A stretch of DNA of 64,000 nt, taken from CAWJHE01 sp963842455 (GTDB lineage: Bacteria > Chloroflexota > Anaerolineae > Anaerolineales > UBA4823). The position numbers were made by a program, and so were the translations under genes. Below are positions 8,784 through 16,732 of the stretch, in pieces; position 1 is the stretch's first letter; each line of letters begins with the position of its first letter. Where the stretch lies: positions 744,001 through 808,000 of the forward strand of contig CAWJHE010000006.1 of NCBI GenBank assembly GCA_963842455.1, written 5' to 3'. The notes under the pieces were generated by a model. The model searched no databases. It was given only the letters and a program-made list of their open reading frames with translations, and was not told the DNA's origin.

Positions 8784-9788
8784 ATGACATCGAATTTCTC
8801 TCGTCGAGACTTCTTGAAATTGACTGGCTTAAGCGCCTTGGGTTTTGGATTCCGAGACTTCCCCCCCGGTGGAGATCCCCTGGCTAAACGCCCACCGCCT
8901 TTTGATCTTGGGCGCACGATCTATTCCATGCGTTATTATCGCGAACCGACCATCAAGAGCGAAGAGCTGGGTTATTATGTAACTGATACCGTGGTCGGTA
9001 TTCAGCAACAGAGGATTGGCGACCCCGAACCCATCCACAATCCTTTATGGTTAAGAACTGACGAAGGATGGATTCATTCCGCATACGTCCAACCGGTAAA
9101 AAATATTTTAAACGAAACGGTTCTGGAAATTCCTTCCAATGGAATGCTGGTGGAGGTTACGGTGCCTTTTACCCAGGCATACGAAATCGATCAAGAGCGC
9201 TGGAAGCGCACCTATCGCTTTTACTATGGCAGTACCTACTGGGTGCACTTTGCCTACAAGGGAGCCGACGGAAAAGTCTGGTACAAGCTGTTGGATGATC
9301 GTCGCAGTATGTATCACTATGCATTAGCTGAGCATTTTCGACCAATTACAGCGGAAGAAATAGCCCCCATTTCCCCAGGAGTAGCGAACAAACGTGTTGA
9401 AGTCGATTTAACCAAACAGCGGGTGATTGCCTATGAGGGCAATCACCCCGTCTTCGCTGCACGCACTGCAACCGGCTATTTTGAGGGCGACACACCGCTT
9501 GGTGAATTTATCGTCGAAAGAAAACAGCCCACGCGCCACATGGCAAATGATTTCGGTTCTAATACTTTTGATTTGCCAGGTGTGCCCTGGGTTTGTTATA
9601 TTTCCTGGACGGGGGTAAGTCTACATGGAACTTACTGGCATAATAATTATGGCACCCCGCAGAGCCACGGATGTATTAACCTGACACCACAAGAAGCTCT
9701 GTGGCTCTACCGGTGGACCGAACCTTATGTTCCCTTTGGGGAGGATTATGTAGAGACATCCCAAGGGACACCTGTGATTGTTTACTAA
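8784..9788 (+). CDS. L,D-transpeptidase (YkuD domain), Tat-exported
   Basis: 334 residues from ATG 8784. The N-terminus carries a twin-arginine signal, SRRDFLKLTG, followed by a short hydrophobic stretch, so the protein should be exported folded. The C-terminal YkuD domain has the catalytic signature HGTYWHNNYG...SHGCINL (about 281-300) with nucleophile Cys297; it forms 3-3 cross-links or anchors proteins in peptidoglycan. The domain starts around ANKRVEVDLTKQRVIAYEG (about residue 210). The middle part (40-200) contains SH3-like repeats (VRTDEGWIHSAYVQPV, YWVHFAYKGADGKVWYKLLDD). An alternative upstream start at 8670 would precede the promoter and the Tat motif and is rejected. Downstream lie two lipoprotein genes in the same direction, probably a cell-envelope operon. 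Confidence 0.93.
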   Translation: MTSNFSRRDFLKLTGLSALGFGFRDFPPGGDPLAKRPPPFDLGRTIYSMRYYREPTIKSEELGYYVTDTVVGIQQQRIGDPEPIHNPLWLRTDEGWIHSAYVQPVKNILNETVLEIPSNGMLVEVTVPFTQAYEIDQERWKRTYRFYYGSTYWVHFAYKGADGKVWYKLLDDRRSMYHYALAEHFRPITAEEIAPISPGVANKRVEVDLTKQRVIAYEGNHPVFAARTATGYFEGDTPLGEFIVERKQPTRHMANDFGSNTFDLPGVPWVCYISWTGVSLHGTYWHNNYGTPQSHGCINLTPQEALWLYRWTEPYVPFGEDYVETSQGTPVIVY

Positions 9789-9807
9789 ATCCAAATGGAG
9801 TAAAAAA

Positions 9808-10338
9808 ATGGAAAAACCTAACCAGCACCGGCAAGTGTTTTTCGCTTTCTTTGCGAGCTTGCTTCTTATCGTTTCGGCGGCATGCCAGGCTGCACCTCAG
9901 CAAGCTATGGAAGAAACAACCCCTCCTGAACTTGTGATTACAGCCATCATCACAGAAGTGATTACTGCTACCCCTGTACCAGTAACCCCCACCTTGCCGC
10001 CAACAGCCACTCCAGAGCCAACGCCCACGGCAACCTGGGATCCCTTATCTGCGCCTATCTATTACCCACTAAAAGATTGCGTTGCATCGCGATTACATGT
10101 CGGTGATCTGGCGATGGTTACCTATGGCGGCGGACCCAATGGTATCCGCTATGGTGCTGATATCCACTATGACACAGTTCTTACCTACGCTGCTGAAGGA
10201 CAAATCCTTGAAGTCACGGCCGGACCGTGGTGCAGCCATGGCTGGATTGTCTGGATGGTTCGTACAACCGATGGGATTGTGGGCTATACACCCGAAGGTG
10301 ATGGAAATTCCTATTGGTTAATCCCAGTAAAACCATAA
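9808..10338 (+). CDS. Lipoprotein with Thr/Pro linker and SH3-like C-terminal domain (paralog 1)
   Basis: 176 residues from ATG 9808, preceded by GGAG. The signal peptide ends in a lipobox, IVSAAC, so the mature protein is a lipid-anchored surface protein. A Thr/Pro/Ala-rich linker follows (TATPVPVTPTLPPTATPEPT), then a compact domain from WDPLSAPIYYPLKDCVASRLHVGD to GYTPEGDGNSYWLIP, which looks like a bacterial SH3-type fold (the 'GY.PEG.g..YWL.P' ending is its hallmark). It contains a Cys pair (in KDCVAS and GPWCSH) that could form a disulfide. No catalytic residues are evident. It begins 19 bp after the L,D-transpeptidase gene and is followed by a paralog, so a cell-wall-binding role beside the transpeptidase is the best guess. 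Confidence 0.85.
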   Translation: MEKPNQHRQVFFAFFASLLLIVSAACQAAPQQAMEETTPPELVITAIITEVITATPVPVTPTLPPTATPEPTPTATWDPLSAPIYYPLKDCVASRLHVGDLAMVTYGGGPNGIRYGADIHYDTVLTYAAEGQILEVTAGPWCSHGWIVWMVRTTDGIVGYTPEGDGNSYWLIPVKP

Positions 10339-10377
10339 ATAAAGTAAATGAATGCTGTTACCTGACAGGAGCCTGAA

Positions 10378-10920
10378 ATGAAAAAAAATGCAGGGAAGTC
10401 CCTGATCTTTGGAATATTGCTTCTATCCTTGTTATTCACATCAGCCTGCACCAGCCAGGCACAAGAAGCTGTTCAAACAGCCCCAGCACCGGTGGTCCAT
10501 GTTACCCAGTTCGTAACCCAGGTCGTTGCCACCAGTTTACCTGCAACGCCCACGCCGGTGCCAACCTTTACTTCTGCCGCGCCGCCTACGTATAGCGGCT
10601 GGGATCCCCTTCGACAGCCGGTTTACTATCCAGTGATGGGATGTGTAGCTTCGCGGTTGCATATTGGTGATCCTGCTTTTGTGGCTTACATCAGTGGTGT
10701 AGCCGGCGTTTACATGGGAAAAGATATTTACTTTGCTCCTCTAGTGCGAAGACCTGTGGCTGGGGAAATGGTTGAGATTGTGGGTGGCCCCTGGTGCCAA
10801 CAAGACAACCTGATTTGGGAAGTTTTTCTGAAGTCGGAAGGGAAGAATGGATTTATGCCAGAAGGTAATGGCCAGGAATATTGGCTTTTACCTTTGCAGC
10901 CATATACCCCCACGCCATAA
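10378..10920 (+). CDS. Lipoprotein with Thr/Pro linker and SH3-like C-terminal domain (paralog 2)
   Basis: 180 residues, start ATG 10378 behind AGGAG. Signal peptide with lipobox LFTSAC, then a Thr/Pro linker, then the same domain as the preceding gene: WDPLRQPVYYPVMGCVASRLHIGDPAFVAY aligns with WDPLSAPIYYPLKDCVASRLHVGDLAMVTY, both share GPWC, and both end PEGNG/DG..YWLLP. The two are clearly a tandem duplication. The residues between differ substantially, so the copies are not recent. It ends with a short Pro/Thr tail (PYTPTP). Function unknown; a surface SH3-like binding role is inferred from the fold-like pattern. The next gene is convergent, 34 bp away. Confidence 0.83.
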   Translation: MKKNAGKSLIFGILLLSLLFTSACTSQAQEAVQTAPAPVVHVTQFVTQVVATSLPATPTPVPTFTSAAPPTYSGWDPLRQPVYYPVMGCVASRLHIGDPAFVAYISGVAGVYMGKDIYFAPLVRRPVAGEMVEIVGGPWCQQDNLIWEVFLKSEGKNGFMPEGNGQEYWLLPLQPYTPTP

Positions 10921-10954
10921 AGTACGCGGACTACTTTTAGGAATTATTGAGCGA

Positions 10955-11863
10955 CTAAACTTCCCGTTTGCGAATCAAGCGTATGCTGCTCCAGATGAGC
11001 AGAGCACTTAGCAGCAAATAGAACGTGACATAGATGACCCATGGAGAAACCAGGGTCATCTTTGCATTTTCCGGTAGGGAGATGCTAATCAGCCACCAGG
11101 ATTGTTGGTCTAGGTAGGCAATTTCAGTCGCCAACATGGATGCAAGCGGGGTCAAAGCGACCAATAACCAACCAAAAACCATTAAAACGCCGGCTACTCC
11201 GGGTGTCAACCCACGTGAAGAACCATCGATTGTGGCGCCGAAAACCAGCACTACGATTAATCCGATGAATGGTATACCAAAAACCAACAAGATTGACAAA
11301 CCATAAGTGGTCACCGTTGAGATCATCGTACGACGAAATAGACTTGAAAAGAATATACCCATCGCGCAAAAAGCTATTGCGGTAACCAATAGAATCAATG
11401 CTGCAATCCATATTTCCTGCAGGGAGATGCCGCCGATCATAAAAGCTGGTCCCATCAGGGGAAGGGAAGTGAATACCAGAAGAAATACGAAGACAAGACC
11501 AGAAACGAATTTTCCACTGACCAGATCGCTAGCAGGAAGGAGACTGACGCGTAAAAGGTCGTACGTTTTGCGCTCCTGTTCTGAAGAAATCATCCCTGCC
11601 GTGAGCGCTGGCGCTGTAAAACTGATGGTGATCAATTCCAGGGCAATCAACAACCCAAAAATTGCCTTACCCAGGTAACGGCGCTGTTCCACATTGCCTG
11701 AGGTGGACATTGTGGCAAGCAATCCAATGTAAACCACTCCCAGGATCAATGCCAATACGATCAGGTGAACACTAACCATCCAGAACGCCCGGCTGCCGCG
11801 CATGCGTGTGCGGATTTCTTTTACAATCACTGGGTTCTTCCACAATTTTTGGGCAAATTTCAT
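10955..11863 (-). CDS. ABC-2 type transporter permease
   Basis: 302 residues with about six hydrophobic segments: near 27-50 (FWMVSVHLIVLALILGVVYI), 85-110, 130-150, 158-180, 188-212, 220-245, and a last one near 275-295. The motif EQERKTYDLLRVSLLPASDLVSGK in the first cytoplasmic loop is typical of ABC-2 exporter permeases of the NatB/YhaP kind. Its first codon overlaps the stop of the upstream ATPase gene (ATGA, 11860-11863), so the two are translationally coupled and form one exporter. The substrate is unknown; only one permease gene is present, so it may act as a homodimer. Confidence 0.88.
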   Translation of the reverse strand: MKFAQKLWKNPVIVKEIRTRMRGSRAFWMVSVHLIVLALILGVVYIGLLATMSTSGNVEQRRYLGKAIFGLLIALELITISFTAPALTAGMISSEQERKTYDLLRVSLLPASDLVSGKFVSGLVFVFLLVFTSLPLMGPAFMIGGISLQEIWIAALILLVTAIAFCAMGIFFSSLFRRTMISTVTTYGLSILLVFGIPFIGLIVVLVFGATIDGSSRGLTPGVAGVLMVFGWLLVALTPLASMLATEIAYLDQQSWWLISISLPENAKMTLVSPWVIYVTFYLLLSALLIWSSIRLIRKREV

Positions 11864-12825
11864 GTGACCAACCCTTGGGTAACTTTCAGGAAAAAATCTT
11901 CCAGATCGCCGTTATCTTCGCTGAAATGCAGCACAGCAACCCCGTTGTTTACCAGGTTGCGTAAAACTTCGCTTAGAGCAGAATCATCGCCCTGAAATTC
12001 AAAACTCAAGCTCTGACGTTCTACAGTTGAAGAAGATGCTTGGATTTCGATTCCTGAAACTTGTGGAATGCTTTGAAGGCTTAGGCTGGCAAGCTGTGCC
12101 TCACCCAGAACGGTGAGCTGGATCTTTCGTTGCGAGAGGTATTGGATCTGCAGCTCGTTCAATTTACCCGTTGTTACCAGCTTACCTGCTTCGATCACGC
12201 CAACTGAAGTACAGATTTCGGCAACATCTGAGAGGATGTGTGTGGAGAAAAAGATGGTTTTTCCCATGCGCTGCAATTCGAGCAGCAGGGCGCGAATTTC
12301 CACGCGCGCGCGTGGATCGAGACCAGCCGCAGGCTCATCCAAGATCAGCACTTGAGGATCATGGATCAAAGCGCGTGCCAGGCTCAGGCGTTGCTTCAGA
12401 CCCGTGGAAAGCTGATCTACCAGATCTTCTTTGCGGTGAGATAGTTCAACCAACTCCAATAATCCATCAATCATCGTTGGTCGTTTTTGTTCATCGATGC
12501 AGTAACAAGCGCCGAAGAAATCCAAGTATTCCCAGACTTTCAAATCAGGATAGGACCCGAAGAAATCCGGCATATACCCAATTAATTGACGAAACTGCTG
12601 GCTGTGGTTCAGAATATCATTCCCCAGCACCCGAATAGCACCGTCTGTGGGTTGCAGCAAGCCCACCGTCATGCGCAGAGTGCTCGTTTTCCCCGCACCA
12701 TTTGGACCAACAAAACCAAAAATTTCACCTTGTGGAATGGAAAGGTTGAGATGGTCCACAGCCAGGTGTTCACCGTAGGCTTTTGTCAGGTTCTGGATTT
12801 CAATCGCTGCAGTCAAGGTGTTCAT
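11860..12825 (-). CDS. ABC transporter ATP-binding protein (ABC-2 exporter)
   Basis: 321 residues from ATG 12825; the frame extends upstream to 12885, but the extra 20 residues are not part of the fold. Walker A is GPNGAGKTS (40-48), the Q-loop region is IGYMPDFFGSYPDL, the signature is the variant LSTGLKQRLSLARAL, Walker B is QVLILDEPAAGLDPRAR, and the switch His is in STHILSD. The last 90 residues form the C-terminal accessory domain often seen in ABC-2 ATPases. The organisation matches the CcmA/NatA-type family that powers drug, lantibiotic or Na+ export; the cargo cannot be named. The stop codon overlaps the permease start. It is divergent from the DUF309 gene across about 180 bp. Confidence 0.92.
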   Translation of the reverse strand: MNTLTAAIEIQNLTKAYGEHLAVDHLNLSIPQGEIFGFVGPNGAGKTSTLRMTVGLLQPTDGAIRVLGNDILNHSQQFRQLIGYMPDFFGSYPDLKVWEYLDFFGACYCIDEQKRPTMIDGLLELVELSHRKEDLVDQLSTGLKQRLSLARALIHDPQVLILDEPAAGLDPRARVEIRALLLELQRMGKTIFFSTHILSDVAEICTSVGVIEAGKLVTTGKLNELQIQYLSQRKIQLTVLGEAQLASLSLQSIPQVSGIEIQASSSTVERQSLSFEFQGDDSALSEVLRNLVNNGVAVLHFSEDNGDLEDFFLKVTQGLVT

Positions 12826-12992
12826 AAATTGCCTGTTGTGGCTTGGGAAAGTGACCGCTCCACAGACCGTTGACCATCTTACCATGATCCAGGCGGATTG
12901 TGCATGGTCGGGTGTTAATCAGGATTGCCTACCGAATGGTTGGATGTTTGAGACGAATTCGTGAATACACCTCAAGATGCCAATCCTTTTGC

Positions 12993-12998
12993 TATAAT
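12993..12998 (+). promoter_or_regulatory. -10 element TATAAT just before the DUF309 gene (possible leaderless start)
   Basis: A perfect TATAAT ends only 9 bp before the ATG at 13008, and there is no Shine-Dalgarno between them (CAAACCTGT). Transcription would start at about 13005, giving a leaderless or near-leaderless mRNA. No convincing -35 box lies at the right distance. Confidence 0.5.
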
Positions 12999-13007
12999 CA
13001 AACCTGT

Positions 13008-13898
13008 ATGGATCATTTAGATAAGCCTGTGATCATTGCTTTTTCAACGGATGAAGTTTTGCTGGCTCAGATGCAGCGAAGCGCGATTCAATCTGGGTTT
13101 CGTCTAAACGTCTTTCAGGATGCATCTCAATTTGCTGGACCATACCCTGCACAAAAGGGAGATGTGTTCGCTGAGCCTCTAGGCGGTCTGGAATTTGGCT
13201 TGATCGACAAGTTGAGCGCCTGGCAGCCAGCATTGATCCTTATTGATTTGGACGCTGAAAATATTCATTGGAAAAAATGGGTAGCCTTGATTAAGTCAGT
13301 CTCCGCCACGCGCCGGCTACCATTGATTTGCATCGGTGGCAGCTTACCGGCCAATGAGCTCCAGTTTGCCTGGAATTTAGGCGCCGATGGCGTTTATCCA
13401 AAAGGGAATGCAGACATTCAGGTTACCGAATGGATAACCAGGCATGCCCGACTACGGGATCATAGTTCGTTAGAAACAAGCTGCCTGCAGCCGCTCTCCG
13501 CTTTGGCTGTGCATGGTTTACAACTCTTCAACGGCGGTAAGTATTTTGAAGCCCATGAAGCTTTAGAAGAAGCCTGGATCCACGATCCCACGCCTGGACG
13601 TGAGATGTACCGGGCAATTTTGCAGATTGCGGTAGCTTACTTGCAGATCGAACGCGGCAACTATCAAGGAGCGGTCAAAATGTTCTTGCGTGTGCGCCAA
13701 TGGATACAACCCTTACCCGACAACTGCCGGGGGGTGGATATTGCCCAACTGCGCCAGGATGCCCAAAAAGTGTACGAGCAGTTGATCAGAATTGGCAAAT
13801 ACCGTTTGGCCGACTTTGATCGCAGCTTGTTTACACCGGTAAAATACGAGGAAAATGATGATTTCTACGGGTACTGTACTACTAGAGCACAAGGATAA
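13008..13898 (+). CDS. Receiver-like domain fused to a DUF309 domain
   Basis: 296 residues from ATG 13008. The C-terminal half carries the DUF309 hallmark FNGGKYFEAHEALEEAW (174-190) followed by LQIAVAYLQIERGNYQGAVKM; DUF309 is an all-helical domain of unknown biochemical role. The N-terminal half (1-150) resembles a response-regulator receiver: PALILIDLD ends beta-3 with an acceptor-like Asp (D80/D82), LPLICIG is a beta-4 strand, and WNLGADGVYPKG holds the conserved-type Lys (K132). The acidic pair normally at the end of beta-1 is not obvious (IIAFSTDEVLL), so phosphorylation is uncertain. It precedes a nitroreductase gene by 9 bp, then tex, probably one transcript. The start is set by the -10 element 10 bp upstream. 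Confidence 0.82.
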   Translation: MDHLDKPVIIAFSTDEVLLAQMQRSAIQSGFRLNVFQDASQFAGPYPAQKGDVFAEPLGGLEFGLIDKLSAWQPALILIDLDAENIHWKKWVALIKSVSATRRLPLICIGGSLPANELQFAWNLGADGVYPKGNADIQVTEWITRHARLRDHSSLETSCLQPLSALAVHGLQLFNGGKYFEAHEALEEAWIHDPTPGREMYRAILQIAVAYLQIERGNYQGAVKMFLRVRQWIQPLPDNCRGVDIAQLRQDAQKVYEQLIRIGKYRLADFDRSLFTPVKYEENDDFYGYCTTRAQG

Positions 13899-13907
13899 GG
13901 AGTAAAA

Positions 13908-14420
13908 ATGGAATATCGGGAATTAATTTCAAAACGTTATAGTGTACGGGCATATCGACCTGACCCGGTTGAAGATGAGAAATTGCAAACGATCCTGGAG
14001 GCTGCCCGCTTAGCGCCAACAGCAGCCAATCGCCAACCTTTTCAGCTAATCGTTGTGAAAACAGTTGGACGCGAAATCGAACTGAAGAAAATTTACCATC
14101 GAGATTGGTTTGTGCAAGCGCCGCTGATCATCTGTGCCTGCGGTGTGCCATCACAGGGCTGGGTGCGTTCGGATGACCAGCGCCGCTACCTGGATGTGGA
14201 TGTTGCCATTGTGATGGATCACCTGATCCTGGAGGCTACCAACCAGGGTCTGGGTACTTGCTGGATCGCAGCTTTCAACGCCAAGGCAGCCAGGCAGGTT
14301 TTGCAGCTTCCCGATGAGGTTGAACCTTTAATCTTCACTCCTTTGGGATATCCCGCCGATCATTGGAAACCAAAAGAGCGAAAAGCTATTCAAGACCTGG
14401 TTCGTTACGAAACCTGGTAG
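13908..14420 (+). CDS. Nitroreductase family FMN oxidoreductase
   Basis: 170 residues, ATG 13908 with AAGGAG upstream. It shows the short form of the nitroreductase fold: MEYRELISKRYSVRAYRPDPV at the N-terminus (Arg residues contact the FMN phosphate), AARLAPTAANRQPFQLIVV (FMN-binding Asn/Arg), the dimer helix DVDVAIVMDHLILEATNQGLGTCWI, and LIFTPLGYPAD near the end. Such enzymes reduce nitro groups, quinones or flavins with NAD(P)H; the substrate is open. It is sandwiched between the DUF309 gene (9 bp) and tex (11 bp). Confidence 0.92.
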   Translation: MEYRELISKRYSVRAYRPDPVEDEKLQTILEAARLAPTAANRQPFQLIVVKTVGREIELKKIYHRDWFVQAPLIICACGVPSQGWVRSDDQRRYLDVDVAIVMDHLILEATNQGLGTCWIAAFNAKAARQVLQLPDEVEPLIFTPLGYPADHWKPKERKAIQDLVRYETW

Positions 14421-14431
14421 AGGAAAACTGA

Positions 14432-16567
14432 ATGAGTGACTATTCCAGAACCATCGCTGCCCAATTGAAAGTAAAGCCTGAGCAAGTTTCGGCGACTATC
14501 CAGCTCCTGGATGCAGATAACACGATTCCATTTATTGCACGCTATCGAAAGGAAGCCACTGGCGGTCTGGACGAAGAGCAATTACGCCAGATCAGTGAAC
14601 TGGTCGGGAAGCTGCGCACCCTGGATGACCGGCGCCAGACTGTGTTGAATTCGATTGAAGAACAGGGTAAGCTAACCCCTGAACTTCAGAAGGATATTCT
14701 GGCTGCAGCCACGCTGACGGAGTTGGAGGATCTGTACCAACCCTATAAGCCCAAGCGCCGCACCAGGGCCAGTATGGCGCGGGAGAAAGGTTTGCAGCCT
14801 CTAGCCGACATGATCCTTTCACAACAGCACACCGATCAAAGCCTGGAACAATTGGCGCTTGCCTACCTGTCGGATGAAGTTCTTTCCGTTGAAGATGCCT
14901 GGTCAGGGGCGCGTGATATTGTTGCTGAAACGATCAGTGATCACCCTCAGGTACGGCAGGCTACCCGGCAGAAAGCGTTACAGTGGGGAGGTTTGCAATG
15001 TGAAAAAATAGAGGCAGCAGAAGACCCTCGACGAGTTTATGAAATTTACTACCAGGGTGAATTTCGAGTGGATCGTCTGCGCTCCCACCAGGTACTGGCG
15101 ATCAATCGAGGTGAAACGGACAAAGTGTTGAAAGTGCATATCCAGGTTGCCGAACGAGATTGGCAGAACGCAGTAGGTGATGTATTTCGGAAGGATATGC
15201 GCTCGATCTTTGCGGAGCAACTTGAAGCAGCCGCCAGCGATGCTGCAGAACGCCTGCTCTTGCCTGCCATTGAGCGCGATGTTCGTCGGGAATTGACTGA
15301 GAAAGCTGAGACCCAGGCGATCCTGGTGTTTGCTGAAAATCTGCGCGCTCTGCTCAGCCAGCCCCCCCTTTCGGGTTACACAGTGATGGGCATTGACCCT
15401 GGATTCCGCACGGGTTGTAAAGTTGCCATCGTGGACCCCACTGGAAAGCTGCTGGAGACAGCCACCATCTACCCGCATGAACCACAAAAACAGTGGGCTC
15501 AAACGCTCGAGAAGTTGGCAGCCCAGGTCAAGAAATACTCCGTCCAGTTGATTGCAATCGGAAACGGCACTGCTTCACGCGAAACAGAACAACTGGCAGC
15601 CGAATTAATTCGCTCATCGAAAGGGCTGCATTACCTGATGGTGAGCGAAGCAGGAGCATCCGTCTACAGCGCCAGCCCTCTTGCCCGGGCAGAGCTACCC
15701 CAGCTTGATGTTAGTCTGCGTGGGGCGGTCTCTATTGCCCGTCGCATCCAGGATCCTTTGGCAGAATTGGTTAAGATCGATCCGAAGTCGATTGGTGTGG
15801 GCATGTACCAGCATGATGTGGATCAGAAACGATTAACCGAAGCCCTGACTGCAGTGGTGGAAAGTGTGGTCAATGCAGTTGGTGTGGATGTTAACACCGC
15901 TTCGCCCGCATTGCTTACCTATGTAGCTGGGATTGGTCCCAAGCTGGCTGAACGAATAGTTGCTTATCGTGAGCAACAAGGTGTCTTCACCTCGCGTCGA
16001 GAATTGCTGCGTGTTTCGGGGTTAGGCCCGAAAGCATTTGAGCAGGCGGCTGGTTTCCTGCGCATCCGTGGTGGGAAAAACTCCTTGGATGCCAGCGCTA
16101 TCCACCCGGAGAGTTACCCGGCCGCAGAGAAGGTGATCACAATGGCAGGGGTAGAGATGCACGCCTCACCTGAAGAGCGAAAGGAAGCTCTTGAAACGCT
16201 GCTCAAGCAAAAATCTCTGGAACAGATTGCCAAAGAAATCCAGGTTGGTGTTCCGACTTTAAGAGATATTTTTGTCCAATTGGTTCGTCCGGGCCGGGAT
16301 CCTCGCCAGGATTTGCCCACGCCAATTTTACGTAATGATGTCCTCAAAATGGAGGACCTTGCAGTCGGGATGCGGTTAAATGGAACAGTTCGCAATGTTG
16401 TAGATTTTGGTGTATTTGTGGATATTGGCGTCAAACAAGATGGTTTGTTGCACCGCAGCCAGGTACCTTCCAATACATCCTTGAAGGTAGGAGATATCAT
16501 CCAGATAGAAATCCTGAAAGTGGAAGCAGAGCGTGGCCGTATTTCCCTGGCCTGGGTGAAGAAATAA
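14432..16567 (+). CDS. tex: Tex/YhgF family RNA-binding transcription accessory protein
   Basis: 711 residues, close to the usual Tex length. Domains in order: N-terminal helical region (ATIQLLDADNTIPFIARYRKE, a Tex hallmark), YqgF/RNase H-like domain from about 310 (VMGIDPGFRTGCKVAIVD), helix-hairpin-helix repeats at about 490-550 (YVAGIGPKLAERIVAYRE and RVSGLGPKAFEQAAGFLRI), and a C-terminal S1 RNA-binding domain at about 640-711 (VGMRLNGTVRNVVDFGVFVD). Tex/YhgF proteins (relatives of eukaryotic Spt6) bind nucleic acid and influence transcription and gene expression. The start ATG 14432 is 11 bp after the nitroreductase gene. All domains are intact. Confidence 0.96.
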   Translation: MSDYSRTIAAQLKVKPEQVSATIQLLDADNTIPFIARYRKEATGGLDEEQLRQISELVGKLRTLDDRRQTVLNSIEEQGKLTPELQKDILAAATLTELEDLYQPYKPKRRTRASMAREKGLQPLADMILSQQHTDQSLEQLALAYLSDEVLSVEDAWSGARDIVAETISDHPQVRQATRQKALQWGGLQCEKIEAAEDPRRVYEIYYQGEFRVDRLRSHQVLAINRGETDKVLKVHIQVAERDWQNAVGDVFRKDMRSIFAEQLEAAASDAAERLLLPAIERDVRRELTEKAETQAILVFAENLRALLSQPPLSGYTVMGIDPGFRTGCKVAIVDPTGKLLETATIYPHEPQKQWAQTLEKLAAQVKKYSVQLIAIGNGTASRETEQLAAELIRSSKGLHYLMVSEAGASVYSASPLARAELPQLDVSLRGAVSIARRIQDPLAELVKIDPKSIGVGMYQHDVDQKRLTEALTAVVESVVNAVGVDVNTASPALLTYVAGIGPKLAERIVAYREQQGVFTSRRELLRVSGLGPKAFEQAAGFLRIRGGKNSLDASAIHPESYPAAEKVITMAGVEMHASPEERKEALETLLKQKSLEQIAKEIQVGVPTLRDIFVQLVRPGRDPRQDLPTPILRNDVLKMEDLAVGMRLNGTVRNVVDFGVFVDIGVKQDGLLHRSQVPSNTSLKVGDIIQIEILKVEAERGRISLAWVKK

Positions 16568-16732
16568 AAACGTGCGACAAATTTTTGGCCTCTACACACA
16601 CAAATTCTGCCAGTGGTGATAAACTTAAATCCTATGTTCACTGGATCATTGAGGCACCCGTTCTTTTGCCGTGCTGTGATCCAAAATGAGGATCATTGTT
16701 GAACTGAATATCAATCAATAAGGGAGAGGTTT

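Noticed and set aside
12826..13007. Attachment site or mobile element at the ABC/DUF309 divergent gap
   Set aside because: No direct repeats, inverted ends or transposase text; it is an ordinary promoter region.
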